A stretch of 64,000 nt of DNA, taken from the NCBI RefSeq assembly GCF_006547045.1, contig NZ_CP041242.1, positions 354,001-418,000 of the forward strand. Reading direction: 5' to 3'. Both the position numbers and the translations under genes were made by a program. The stretch's first letter is position 1, and every line of letters starts with the position of its first letter. This DNA comes from Lysobacter alkalisoli. GTDB lineage: Bacteria > Pseudomonadota > Gammaproteobacteria > Xanthomonadales > Xanthomonadaceae. The notes beneath the pieces are model-generated. The model had not been told where the DNA came from. It saw only the letters and a program-made list of their open reading frames with translations, and made no database searches. Shown piece after piece: positions 53,495 through 62,316 of this stretch.

Positions 53495-54907
53495 ATGCGT
53501 ATTGCCTCGAAACATCCGCAGTTGTGGCTGCTGGCCATGCTGGCCGCCGCGTCGATCAACCCGCTGCGCGCGGCCGGACCGTCGCTGGAGCAGTTGTTCG
53601 AGCAGCGGCAATACGAGGCATTTCTCCTGCAGGCGCACGAAGCCGTGTTCCAGGACGATGTCGATGCGTTGTTCCTGCTTGGCAAGGCGTATCAGCTGGG
53701 TCGTGGCGTCGGGCAGGACACAGCCACTGCGCGCCACTTCTATACGCGTGCGCGTGAGTTCGGTTCCGCGCGGGCCAGCCACAACCTCGGCGTCATCGCG
53801 CTGGATGCGGGCGAGACCGGCGATGCCATCGACCTGCTCGAGGAAGCGCTCGCCCGCGGCCTGGAGATGCCCACGCTGTACAATCTGGGCCGGGCCTATA
53901 CCCCGCCGGATCCCTCCTCGGTATTCGGCCTGCACGCCTACATCGATGGCGCACGCACCGCCGGCGATTACTACGCGCGCGCCTGCGCCCGGATGGCTGA
54001 CGCCGATCTCGCCGACTGCATCGATGAGGCGTCCCGGCAATACCTGCGTGCCTACATGATGGCGCTGAAGGCCAACGGCATCTCGCCGGAAGAGCTGACC
54101 GCATTGCGCGAACCGGCGTTGGCCTGGCTTCGCAAGGGCATGGACGCGGGCAGCGGCATCGCCTGGACCAACTACGGCGCGTTGCTGTTGAACGAGGGCG
54201 ATCCCGTCGGCGCCCGCGAGGCGTTCGAGATCGGCGTGACGAAAGGGGTTCCGCAGGCGCAGTTCCATCTCGCCGGACTGGCCGCCGGCGGCAAGGGCTA
54301 CGACTCGCCCGACCCTGCGCTCGCCCTGCGCCTGTACGAGCAGGCCGCGACGGCGGGTGTCGCCGAGGCCATGCGGCCGGCATTCGATCTGTTGGCCGGG
54401 CAGCTCGAGCACGAGCAGGATCCGGACGCACTCGCACAGGGCATGCAGCGATTGCAGTCGCTGCGGCCAATACCGGAGTACGGCGAGTACAAGTTGTCGA
54501 AGCTCGACAAGCACCTGGCGTGGACCCGGTTCCTCGCCAGCCAGCGGGAGGCCTCGCCTGCATCGCTGCCGCAAACCGGCGCCATGCTTGAGATCGAAGC
54601 CTGCGGTCTGGGTCTGACGCAGCCACACGGGGCGGCCTACAACATCGGTGTGAATTCGAACTGGCGGCTGGCGGCCTATCCATCGTCGGGCGGCATCGAA
54701 CGCCTGGCGGTATCCGGCAGGGTCGATGCGCAGGGCTGCGTGCGTCATGCCGTGCAGGTCGACGATGCGCTGCATGCGTTGTTGCGCGAACGCGCGGTTT
54801 TCGCGTTGGCGTTCCCGAACTACAGCCTGCCGTTGTCGATGTCGCCCGACGGCGACGGCCTGACCCTGTCGTTGCTGCCCGTCGGTACGCCGCTGCCGCC
54901 GCGCTAG
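53495..54907 (+). CDS. secreted SEL1/TPR-repeat protein
   Basis: Secreted protein of 470 residues. A short signal peptide (PQLWLLAMLAAASINPLRAA) precedes SEL1-like repeats: ALFLLGKAYQLGRGVGQDTA, then RASHNLGVIALDAGETGDA, LRKGMDAGSGIAWTNYGALL and RLYEQAATAGVAEAMRPA. The last 120 residues are a non-repeat, strand-rich domain (ACGLGLTQPHGAAYNIGVN). SEL1 proteins act as periplasmic scaffolds. The open frame extends far upstream by chance; the ATG with AAGGGTCGTC upstream is the plausible start. No operon partner. Confidence 0.72.
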   Translation: MRIASKHPQLWLLAMLAAASINPLRAAGPSLEQLFEQRQYEAFLLQAHEAVFQDDVDALFLLGKAYQLGRGVGQDTATARHFYTRAREFGSARASHNLGVIALDAGETGDAIDLLEEALARGLEMPTLYNLGRAYTPPDPSSVFGLHAYIDGARTAGDYYARACARMADADLADCIDEASRQYLRAYMMALKANGISPEELTALREPALAWLRKGMDAGSGIAWTNYGALLLNEGDPVGAREAFEIGVTKGVPQAQFHLAGLAAGGKGYDSPDPALALRLYEQAATAGVAEAMRPAFDLLAGQLEHEQDPDALAQGMQRLQSLRPIPEYGEYKLSKLDKHLAWTRFLASQREASPASLPQTGAMLEIEACGLGLTQPHGAAYNIGVNSNWRLAAYPSSGGIERLAVSGRVDAQGCVRHAVQVDDALHALLRERAVFALAFPNYSLPLSMSPDGDGLTLSLLPVGTPLPPR

Positions 54908-54966
54908 CGGCCGTGCCGGTCGTGCGCGCCGGCATGCGGCGATCGCACTGCCGGCGCTGGGCCGCC

Positions 54967-55737
54967 TCAGGTGCGGGTGATCGAGATCCCGCCATCGACC
55001 CGCATCGCGCTGCCGGTGACGAAGCTGGAGGCATCGGAGGCGAGGAACAGCGCGGCCTCTGCGATCTCGGCGGGTTCGGCGATGCGTTTGAGCGCATGCA
55101 GGCCCTCGACGAAGGCACGCGACTCCGGCGCCTCGATGAAGTCTCGCGCGCCGGGCGTGTCGGTGCCGCCGGGCAGCAGGGCGTTGACGCGGACGCCGTG
55201 CGGTCCGGCTTCGGCGGCAAGCACCTGGACCAGGCCGATCACGCCGGCCTTGGCGGCGGCATAGGCGGCCATGCCCGGCATGCCGACCGTGTGGCCGACG
55301 AAGGTGGAGGTGAAGATGATCGAGCCGCGGCCGGTATCGAGCATCGCCGCCAGTTGTCGCCGCGCGCCGAGGAACATGCCGGTCAGGTTGGTGTCGATCG
55401 TGTCGCGCCAGTCGGCCAGCGACATGCCGGTGGCCGGTCCCATCGCGCCGGTGCTGCCGGCATTGTTGAAGGCGATGTCGAGACCGCCATAACGGTCGAG
55501 CGCGGTGTCGACGAGGGCATCGGCATGGGCTTCGCTGCGCACGTCGCCGATGCAGGCGACCGCGTCGCCACCCGCTCGTCCGATTTCGTCGACAAGATGT
55601 GCGAGCGCATCGCCGCGCCGCGCGCCGACCACCAGTCGCGCACCCTCGCGCGCGAACCGCAACGCCGCCGCGCGGCCGATGCCCGAGCTTGCGCCGGTGA
55701 TGATGGCGGTCTTTCCGGCCAGTGCCTGTGCTGACAT
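54967..55737 (-). CDS. SDR family oxidoreductase
   Basis: Classical short-chain dehydrogenase/reductase of 256 residues. TGASSGIGRAAALRFAREGA is the cofactor loop, NNAGSTGAM the family Asn-Asn-Ala-Gly, and the catalytic residues are in IIFTSTFVG (Ser) and AAYAAAKAG (Tyr and Lys). The C-terminus RVDGGISITRT fits secondary-alcohol or sugar-type dehydrogenases. It starts at MSAQALAGK; the upstream open frame is not supported. Convergent with the SEL1 gene. The substrate is unknown. Confidence 0.85.
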   Translation of the reverse strand: MSAQALAGKTAIITGASSGIGRAAALRFAREGARLVVGARRGDALAHLVDEIGRAGGDAVACIGDVRSEAHADALVDTALDRYGGLDIAFNNAGSTGAMGPATGMSLADWRDTIDTNLTGMFLGARRQLAAMLDTGRGSIIFTSTFVGHTVGMPGMAAYAAAKAGVIGLVQVLAAEAGPHGVRVNALLPGGTDTPGARDFIEAPESRAFVEGLHALKRIAEPAEIAEAALFLASDASSFVTGSAMRVDGGISITRT

Positions 55738-55848
55738 GTCGTGCTCTCCAATGGGTGAGGAAGAGCGCACAGTCTGGACAGCGTGTGATGGCGATGCTCG
55801 CCGCAATCGGCCACGACATTGCGAGCCTGGCGGTGTTGCCGCGGTTCG

Positions 55849-57075
55849 CTACTTGCCAGTGCCGCGTCCCCCGGCCGCCAGACTCTCCTCGATGGCGGTG
55901 AACGCCGAATGTGCGCCGCCCCCGGCGCCGGGCACGCCGGTGGCGAAGTAGGCCACGCCGGTGCCGCTGGCGGTGTCGATCCACAATCCCGACAGCAGGC
56001 CGTAGGCCGACCCCGCGTGACCGACCCGGGCGATGCCGTCGCCGAACGGATCGTCGCCGCAGTCGGGGTGCGGCGTGGCGAGTGTCTGCATGGCCAGGCC
56101 GTAGCGGCAGTAGAAACCGCGTCGCGACTGGCTGCTGTCGTCTTCCTCGATGCTGAGCCCGTTGCCGGGGGCATATGTCCACTGCTGTCGGGTCAACCTG
56201 CGTACCGATCCGGGTGAGAGCAGGCGAACGCCATCGACCTCGCCTTCGCCCAGCAGCAGGCGGCCGACCTTCGCCAGTCCCGATGCGGAAATCCGCAGCC
56301 CGCCCTGTGGCGAGAACAAGGCGCCGTTGCGGCCGGGCCGCCATTGCGAAAGATTGCAGTCGCCGGTGCTCGAGCGGTTGACGGTACAGTCCGGCCTGCG
56401 GCCATGCAGATCGTCGCGGAGCGGCTGGCGGTGGCCGTCGTACAACACCACCGCGCGGGCGAGGGTAGCGTCGTCGCACAGCTCCCAGTTGAAGCAGGCG
56501 TCGATGCCGAGCGGGCGCAGCACCAGCCGTTCCATCAGCCGGTCGAAGCGTTCGCCGGTCGCCTGCTCCATCGCCGACGCCACCAGGGTGAAGCCGAGGT
56601 TGGCGTAGCGGAAGTAGCTGCCCGGCGCATGTTCGCTATCCCACGCGCGTGGATCCTTCACGATGTCGCGCAGGTCGCCGTCCAGCGGCACGCCGTAGTA
56701 GCCGGCGGCGTCGGTCAGGCCGGCGCGGTGCGACAGCAGCAGGCGCAAGGTGATGGGCTGGTCCGGATACTGCGGGTGCCGTAGCGACCAGCCGAGCAGC
56801 TCGGACAGATCGGCGTCGAGATCGAGCTGGTCCGCCTCGACCAGTCGCATCACCCCAATCGCGACGACCAGCTTGGAGATCGATGCGATCCGCACCGGGT
56901 CGTCGTCGGCGACTTCACGTCCCGCCGCGACATCTGCGAGGCCGCGGGCCGCGACATCGATGATGCCGTCGCGGTCGAAGGTGACGCGCACGCTGGCGAC
57001 GGGTTCGGCTGCCGGCGTGGCGGCGGAGGCCGCCAGCAACATGGCCAGCAGTCCGCAGCGGAATGGACGATTCAT
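55849..57075 (-). CDS. serine hydrolase, beta-lactamase-like (class C fold)
   Basis: Secreted serine hydrolase of 408 residues. Signal peptide MNRPFRCGLLAMLLAASAAT is cut near PAAEP. The class C beta-lactamase or esterase motifs are SISK (S-x-x-K, nucleophile) in RIASISKLVV and Y-x-N in YFRYANLGF; a late HAGSAYG lies at the KTG/HxG box position. Six or more cysteines suggest disulfides. It is more likely a D-amino-acid peptidase or esterase than a resistance enzyme. It is read in the same direction as the alpha/beta hydrolase gene 25 bp upstream (57101-58414), and the two may share a transcript. Confidence 0.85.
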   Translation of the reverse strand: MNRPFRCGLLAMLLAASAATPAAEPVASVRVTFDRDGIIDVAARGLADVAAGREVADDDPVRIASISKLVVAIGVMRLVEADQLDLDADLSELLGWSLRHPQYPDQPITLRLLLSHRAGLTDAAGYYGVPLDGDLRDIVKDPRAWDSEHAPGSYFRYANLGFTLVASAMEQATGERFDRLMERLVLRPLGIDACFNWELCDDATLARAVVLYDGHRQPLRDDLHGRRPDCTVNRSSTGDCNLSQWRPGRNGALFSPQGGLRISASGLAKVGRLLLGEGEVDGVRLLSPGSVRRLTRQQWTYAPGNGLSIEEDDSSQSRRGFYCRYGLAMQTLATPHPDCGDDPFGDGIARVGHAGSAYGLLSGLWIDTASGTGVAYFATGVPGAGGGAHSAFTAIEESLAAGGRGTGK

Positions 57076-57100
57076 GACCTGCATGTCGGTGTTGGCGAAA

Positions 57101-58414
57101 TCACTCCCGTGCGGTGACCCGCGCCTGTCGCAGTATCCAGGCACTCAGGCGCTCGAAGTAACCCGGTGCGGTGCGGCCGGCAAGGCGGCGTTCGCTGCCG
57201 GGCTCGATGGCAATCATGCCGTGGTCTGCCTGTGGAAAGACGATGGTGTCGATCGGCCTGCCTTCGCGTGCGAGCATCTGCAGGCGGGCGAGGGTGGTCT
57301 CGATCGGCGCCTCGGTATCGTCCTCGGCCAGCAGCCACAGCTGCGGGATGCCGAGTGAACGCAGGGTGGGCAGCGGGTCGTATTCGAGGTCGTAGGGCAC
57401 ATCGAGGAACGCCCGGATCGCCGGCAACTGCTCCTCGGGCGTGAGCATCAGGGTCGAGGTGATGTCGCCGCCGATGTCCTGGAACCACGCTTCGCCGGCA
57501 TGATCGTTCCGGGCCTGCATCCATTCTTCGACCCCTTCGGTGAATCGCGATATCGCCACGCGCAAGGCGATCCGGTGCATCTCCAGACCCTTGGCCAGCG
57601 CCTCCGGGCCGTGACCGCGCGAGCGAAGTTGCTGTTCCACTTCGAGGCGGTCCTCTTCCTGCATGCTGACCGCCAGTCCGTAGCTGGCCACCACGAAGTC
57701 GACCGGCGCCGTGGTGGCGGCCAGCGGCGCCACCCAGCCGCCCTGGCTTTCGCCCATCAGTCCGACCGGGATGCCGGCAACGCGAGGGTCGCGCCGCGCG
57801 GCCGCGAGCGCGGCGACGAGGTCGTCGGCCTGCATGCCGATGTGCAGGTTGAACTGGCCGCCGGAACGTCCGGTCCCGCGTTTGTCGTACAGGAACACGG
57901 CGATGTCGCTGAGTGGCAGCAGGTATTGCACGTAGTTGTTGAGCACGGCGGAGTCGCGGCCGCCGCCGTACTGGAGGACCACCAGCGCCTTCGGTGCCGA
58001 CTGCTCGGGCAGCACGAGTTCGCCGTAGAGGCTGGCGCCGTCGTTCTCGAACGTGATCGGTACCGTCGGCAACGCGATCCGCCGGCCTTCGCGTGCGGTG
58101 CCGTCGACAGGTGCGTAAACGACGGTGCCGGTGTCGCATTCGCCGAATTCCACCGTCAGGCTGACCGGCTCGCGGCCGGACCATCCCGGGCCGGATTCGT
58201 AGCGGTGCGGGCCGGTGGGGAAGAGCTTGCCGGTCGCGCCATCGAGCCAGCGGTAGCGGAGGTTGTCCTCGTCGCTGGGCTGGACCAGCATCTGGCCGCC
58301 GTCGGTGAAGCGATAAGCGCCGGAGTGGCAGTGTTCCGGCTCGGCTGCGTGCGTCGACGCGGCGAAAAGCAGCGTGCCCGCCAGCGCGGCGGACAGGATG
58401 GAATGGATGTTCAT
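57101..58414 (-). CDS. secreted alpha/beta hydrolase
   Basis: Secreted hydrolase of 437 residues. The signal peptide MNIHSILSAALAGTLLFAAS is followed by a small beta-rich domain (about residues 25-150). The alpha/beta core has LVVLQYGGGRDSAV, the nucleophile GLMGESQGGWVAPLAA (Ser) and VFPQADHGM (His). FLYDKRGTGRSGG is typical of periplasmic acyl-peptide or ester hydrolases. It runs toward the serine hydrolase gene on the same strand and probably shares its transcript. The substrate is unknown. Confidence 0.82.
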   Translation of the reverse strand: MNIHSILSAALAGTLLFAASTHAAEPEHCHSGAYRFTDGGQMLVQPSDEDNLRYRWLDGATGKLFPTGPHRYESGPGWSGREPVSLTVEFGECDTGTVVYAPVDGTAREGRRIALPTVPITFENDGASLYGELVLPEQSAPKALVVLQYGGGRDSAVLNNYVQYLLPLSDIAVFLYDKRGTGRSGGQFNLHIGMQADDLVAALAAARRDPRVAGIPVGLMGESQGGWVAPLAATTAPVDFVVASYGLAVSMQEEDRLEVEQQLRSRGHGPEALAKGLEMHRIALRVAISRFTEGVEEWMQARNDHAGEAWFQDIGGDITSTLMLTPEEQLPAIRAFLDVPYDLEYDPLPTLRSLGIPQLWLLAEDDTEAPIETTLARLQMLAREGRPIDTIVFPQADHGMIAIEPGSERRLAGRTAPGYFERLSAWILRQARVTARE

Positions 58415-58585
58415 CCTGGCTCCATGGGTGATCCCGGAGATCAGTGTCCGGTGCCGACGATGGTGTCGACAGTGTCGGAAGTGAGGGAGGAAAATCGACA
58501 CTGCGTTGCGACGGCAGGAATGACAGCTACTTCCGCCAGATCGTGCAACACAGTGGTGCACGGCAGCCCTATCCAGCGATGTTGC

Positions 58586-58603
58586 AATGCACAATAATGC
58601 ACA
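58586..58603 (+). promoter_or_regulatory. tandem AATGCACA repeats upstream of the MFS gene
   Basis: Two exact copies of AATGCACA, 10 bp apart (one helical turn), end about 20 bp before the MFS start codon. They may be a regulator-binding site; the factor is unknown. Confidence 0.4.
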
Positions 58604-58624
58604 GTCCCCATCGAAGGCCCGTCC

Positions 58625-59872
58625 ATGGCCGCTGTCGGCTCCCCTGCCATCGCCGTCCCCGCGGAACGCGTCCTGCCACCTGCAACCGTCCGCGCGATCC
58701 TGTTCGCGCTGGCCATGGGCGGATTCGCGATCGGCACCAGCGAGTTCGTAGTGATGGGGTTGATGCCGGACATCGCGCGCGGGCTGGGTGTCGACGAGCC
58801 GCGGGTCGGCCATGTGATCAGTGCCTATGCCCTGGGCGTGGTGGTCGGCGCGCCGTTGCTGGCGATCCTCGGCGCACGGTTGCAGCGGCGGCCGATGTTG
58901 CTGGCGCTGATGGCGTTCTACGCGTTCGGCAACCTGGCCACCGCGCTGGCGCCGAACTACACGAGCATGCTGCTGGCCCGGTTCGTCGCCGGATTGCCGC
59001 ATGGCGCCTACTTCGGGGTGGCCTCGCTGGTGGCGGCGTCGATCAGCCCGCCAGGGCAGCGTGGCAAGGCGGTGAGCCGGGTGCTGCTGGGATTGGCGGT
59101 CGCACTGCTGGTCGGCAATCCGTTGGCGACCTGGTTGGGACAGAGCTTCGACTGGCGTTATGCATTCGGGATCGTGGCACTGATCGCGGTGACGACGGTC
59201 GCAACGCTCGCGCGCACGCTGCCGCCGGATCCGGACGAGCCGCGGGCCGATCCGATCCGCGAACTGAGCGATTTCAATCGTGCGCCGGTGTGGCTGGCGA
59301 TGGGCATCGGCGCGATCGGTTTCGCCGGCATGTTCTGCGTCTTCAGCTACCTTGCGCCGACCATGATCCACGTCACCGGCGTGCCCGAGGCGTGGACGCC
59401 GTTCGGGATGCTCGCGTTTGGCGTCGGCGGCATCCTCGGCAGCCTGGCCGGCGGCTGGCTGTTCGATCGCCTGCGATTCCGTGCGGTGGCGGTGATCCTG
59501 CTGTGGTCGGCGCTGCTGCTGACCTTGTTCCCGCTGGCCGCGCATTCGATGTGGACGCTGCTGCCGGCGGTGGTCGCGGTCGGCACCATGGGCGCGCTGG
59601 CGCCAGTGCTGCAGGCGCACCTGATGGACGTTGCCGGCGAGGCGCAGACGCTGGCCGCGGCGTCGAACCACTCCGCGTTCAACGCCGCCAATGCGCTCGG
59701 TCCGTGGCTGGGCGGCATGGCGATCACCGCCGGCCTGGGCTGGACCTCGACCGGCTACGTCGGTGCCGCCACCGCGGTCGCAGGGTTGCTGGTGTTCGTG
59801 CTGGCGTGGCGACAGCAACGCGCGGCCGTGCTCAACCCGTCGGCCACAACCACCAGAACGCCAGCGCGCTGA
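58625..59872 (+). CDS. MFS transporter, AraJ/drug-arabinose exporter type
   Basis: Major facilitator of 415 residues with twelve predicted membrane helices. FALAMGGFAIGTSEFVVMGL is the start signature of AraJ/YdhP-type exporters (drug:H+ antiporter family DHA1). LGARLQRRPMLLALM is the loop 2-3 motif A, and FVAGLPHGAYFGVASLV is another AraJ mark. It would export a small sugar, drug or metabolite with proton uptake. Its 3' end overlaps a convergent membrane gene by 41 bp. It stands alone, with divergent hydrolases upstream. Confidence 0.88.
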   Translation: MAAVGSPAIAVPAERVLPPATVRAILFALAMGGFAIGTSEFVVMGLMPDIARGLGVDEPRVGHVISAYALGVVVGAPLLAILGARLQRRPMLLALMAFYAFGNLATALAPNYTSMLLARFVAGLPHGAYFGVASLVAASISPPGQRGKAVSRVLLGLAVALLVGNPLATWLGQSFDWRYAFGIVALIAVTTVATLARTLPPDPDEPRADPIRELSDFNRAPVWLAMGIGAIGFAGMFCVFSYLAPTMIHVTGVPEAWTPFGMLAFGVGGILGSLAGGWLFDRLRFRAVAVILLWSALLLTLFPLAAHSMWTLLPAVVAVGTMGALAPVLQAHLMDVAGEAQTLAAASNHSAFNAANALGPWLGGMAITAGLGWTSTGYVGAATAVAGLLVFVLAWRQQRAAVLNPSATTTRTPAR

Positions 59873-60395
59873 CCGCGCCGTAGATCAGCGCGTCGAGCAG
59901 GTCCTTGGCCACGCTGCCCCAGGGTTTGCCCATCCAGATACCGGCCTGCACGCCACCGCCGCCATAGGCGAGGAAACTGATGCTGCCGACCGCACAGGCG
60001 GCCCGGGCAGGCTCGATCGACAGGCCAAAGGCATGCAGGGCGACCGCACCGGCGATGGCGGCGATCGCCAGGTTGAGCAGGTACCAGAGTCCCAGCGCCG
60101 CGCCCATCCGCGGCGGGCCGTTGCGCATGACGGTCATGAACACGACCGGGCCGTCGTTGAGCTTCTTCTGCATCGCCTCGTCCTGCATCGCCTTCATGTC
60201 GGTGCAGTGCGGAATCGTATACATCCCCCGTGCCGGTGCGCCGGTGCGCATCACCGCCTGCACGTCATCCTCGTTGGCGAGCTTGCGGTAGTCGCTGTTG
60301 TGCCACTTGAACACCATGTGGATCAGGCTGCTGGCGATGAACACCAGTACGGCAGCAACGACGATCGGGAGCCAGAGTTGGGCCAGTTCGTTCAT
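59832..60395 (-). CDS. membrane protein, hypothetical
   Basis: Protein of 187 residues with four to five hydrophobic segments (LWLPIVVAAVLVFIASSLIH first, LDALIYGAVSALAFWWLWP last). Conserved-looking polar pieces are FKWHNSDYRKLANEDDV and MKAMQDEAMQKKLNDG, probably cytoplasmic. I do not recognise a named domain. Overlap with the convergent MFS gene is only at the 3' ends. The start at MNELAQLWLP has AGGAGGTCGTC upstream. Confidence 0.68.
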   Translation of the reverse strand: MNELAQLWLPIVVAAVLVFIASSLIHMVFKWHNSDYRKLANEDDVQAVMRTGAPARGMYTIPHCTDMKAMQDEAMQKKLNDGPVVFMTVMRNGPPRMGAALGLWYLLNLAIAAIAGAVALHAFGLSIEPARAACAVGSISFLAYGGGGVQAGIWMGKPWGSVAKDLLDALIYGAVSALAFWWLWPTG

Positions 60396-60524
60396 GACGA
60401 CCTCCTTCGAATGGACGTGCCGGAGGGCACGTCGGGAAAGCCGGAACGGGGGGGAGGACCTGAGGATTATGCCGCGATCATACGCCCGGCCAGCCTGGGG
60501 TGGTCGACCGGGCCATGATCCGGA

Positions 60525-61367
60525 TCAGCGCTTGTCGCGCTTGCCCTGGTTCTGGCGGTCGTGGGTGCTGATCGAACCTTGGATCGCCTGCATCCTGCTT
60601 TCGCCGGCATGGAGTTCCTCGGCCTTGCTGCGGGCCGTGCCGGACTGGAAGCCGGGCTCACCCGCGTGGTTGTGATGGGTGCCGACCTCGTGCCAGGGCG
60701 GCGTCTCGCGGTTGTGAGTCTTCTTCGCCTCCAGCAGTTTGTGGGTGTTGGCCAATGCCTGCTCGGGAGTGATGGCGGCTGTGCGCTTCTTCGCTGCTTT
60801 TCTGACGCCGGTCTTCTTCCCTCGAGCCAGGCTCGCGGTGGACTTCTTCGCAGCGGCCTTCTTTGCAACCCCTTTCTTTGCAACCCCTTTCTTTGCAGCC
60901 ACCTTCTTCGTAGCCACCTTCTTTGTAGCCACCTTCTTTGTAGCAGCCTTCTTCGCCGGGGTTTTTCTCGCAGCCCCCTTCTTCGATACCGTCTTCTTCG
61001 CAGTTGCTTTCTTCGTCGTGGCTTTGCGAGTGGTCGCCTTGCTCGTCACGCTCTTCTTCGCCGCTCCCTTCTTCGTGACGGCTTTCTTCGTGGTCGGCTT
61101 CCTGGTCGTGGCTTTGGCGGTTGTCTTCACCGTCTTGCGGGCGCCGGTCTTCTTCGTAGTCTTGCTGGCGGCGGCCTTGGTGGTCTTGCGGGCCTTCTTC
61201 GCCTTGAGCGCGGCGGCTTGCTTCCTGGCGCCGGTGCGGGCGGCGGCCAGCGTCTTGCGCGCGCTGCCGACGGCCTTCTTTGCTGTCTTGGCGAGGACTT
61301 TCGATGTGGTCGACTTCTTCGCAGCGGTCTTGCTGCCGGTCGACTTGCGTGCACGGGGTGTTGCCAT
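60525..61367 (-). CDS. lysine/alanine-rich histone H1-like protein
   Basis: Basic protein of 280 residues. Residues 1-200 are an Ala/Lys/Thr-rich array of pentapeptide-like units (KKATx, KKVAT, KKGVA) like the tails of eukaryotic histone H1 and of bacterial HctB/AlgP-type proteins. It likely binds DNA without sequence preference or compacts the nucleoid. The last ~80 residues are different: ITPEQALANTHKLLEAKKTH and TPPWHEVGTHHNHAGEPGF form a separate, His-rich domain that I cannot name. Six 15-bp repeat units lie in the gene and may vary in number between strains. Confidence 0.82.
   Translation of the reverse strand: MATPRARKSTGSKTAAKKSTTSKVLAKTAKKAVGSARKTLAAARTGARKQAAALKAKKARKTTKAAASKTTKKTGARKTVKTTAKATTRKPTTKKAVTKKGAAKKSVTSKATTRKATTKKATAKKTVSKKGAARKTPAKKAATKKVATKKVATKKVAAKKGVAKKGVAKKAAAKKSTASLARGKKTGVRKAAKKRTAAITPEQALANTHKLLEAKKTHNRETPPWHEVGTHHNHAGEPGFQSGTARSKAEELHAGESRMQAIQGSISTHDRQNQGKRDKR
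60858..60947 (-). repeat. six 15-bp tandem repeats in the histone-like gene
   Basis: Consecutive units such as CTTCTTTGCAACCCC and CTTCTTTGTAGCCAC, period 15 bp. On the coding strand they give KKGVA and KKVAT pentapeptides, so changes in copy number keep the frame. Confidence 0.85.
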
Positions 61368-61549
61368 GACGGACTCCGTTCAGCTGCGGTCGATTCCGCG
61401 GTGCATGTACGGGTAGCACGACCGACATTCACGCGAGGCGAAAATCGCGGTCGGGCATGCGACGGGATTCACAATTGGTCGACGAGGGTGAAACCCGATG
61501 CCTGTGTCCCCATCATGGGAACTCCTTCCCCAACAACCATGGAATCGTC

Positions 61550-62221
61550 ATGAAGACAGTTCTCGTCACCGGCGCCAATCGCGGCATCGGTCTTGCCCTG
61601 GCCCGTCGTTTCAGCGCCCGTGGCGACAGGGTGATTGCCGCCTGTCGCAAGGCCAGCGCCGAGCTTGAAGCCACCGGTGCGCAGGTCGAGGCCGGCGTCG
61701 ATGTCACCGATGCGGGCGCCCTGGCTGCGCTCGCCGAACGCCTCGGCGATACCCGCATCGATGTGCTGGTCTGCAATGCCGGCATCCTCGCGCGCGAGGT
61801 GCTGGGCGGGATCGACGATGCGGGCTTCGACGCCATGCGCCACCAGTTCGAGGTCAACACCCTTGGCCCGCTGCGCACGGTGCAGGCGCTGCTGGACCGG
61901 CTGGGCGAGGGCAGCCGGGTCGGCATCATCACCAGCCGGATGGGTTCCATGGCCGACAACGGTTCCGGTGGCTACTACGGCTACCGCGCCTCGAAGGCGG
62001 CCGTGAACGCGGTCGGCAAGTCGCTGGCGATGGACCTGAAGCCGCGCGGCATCGACGTGTTCCTGCTTCATCCCGGCTTCGTCTCCACCGACATGGTCGA
62101 CAATGCCGGCGAGATCAGTCCGGAGGCGTCTGCCGCACAGCTGGTCGAACGTCTCGATACCCTCGCAAGCGCCGACAGCGGCGGCTTCTGGCATGCCAAC
62201 GGTTCTCCATTGCCCTGGTGA
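61550..62221 (+). CDS. SDR family oxidoreductase (C-factor-like)
   Basis: Short-chain dehydrogenase of 223 residues. TVLVTGANRGIGLALARRFS is the cofactor loop, LVCNAGIL the conserved Asn-Ala-Gly, IITSRMGSM the catalytic Ser and GYYGYRASKAAVNAVGK the Tyr and Lys. FLLHPGFVSTDMV is typical of the CsgA/C-factor subgroup. It starts at MKTVLVTG; the longer open frame is unsupported. The hemerythrin gene follows, but with its own SoxR-type promoter. Confidence 0.85.
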   Translation: MKTVLVTGANRGIGLALARRFSARGDRVIAACRKASAELEATGAQVEAGVDVTDAGALAALAERLGDTRIDVLVCNAGILAREVLGGIDDAGFDAMRHQFEVNTLGPLRTVQALLDRLGEGSRVGIITSRMGSMADNGSGGYYGYRASKAAVNAVGKSLAMDLKPRGIDVFLLHPGFVSTDMVDNAGEISPEASAAQLVERLDTLASADSGGFWHANGSPLPW

Positions 62222-62253
62222 CCCCGCTGGGGGATACCTGACTTCCGGCACGG

Positions 62254-62284
62254 TTGACCTCAACCTTGCTTGAGGTCGTAGTCT
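62254..62284 (+). promoter_or_regulatory. SoxR-type promoter with 19-bp spacer upstream of the hemerythrin gene
   Basis: TTGACC (62254-62259), 19 bp, TAGTCT (62279-62284). It contains the operator CCTCAACCTTGCTTGAGG (62258-62275). It shares TTGACCTCAACC at the left and TTGAGG plus C-G-T-A-G at the right with the element at 50448. Both match the SoxR box in the outer arms. Confidence 0.78.
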
Positions 62285-62316
62285 TGCCGGCGGCTCGAGG
62301 ACACGAGGATCCCCCC

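Noticed and set aside
53261-56479. 1072-codon minus-strand frame across several genes
   Set aside because: It runs through the SEL1, SDR and serine hydrolase genes in a wrong frame and is Arg-rich low complexity.
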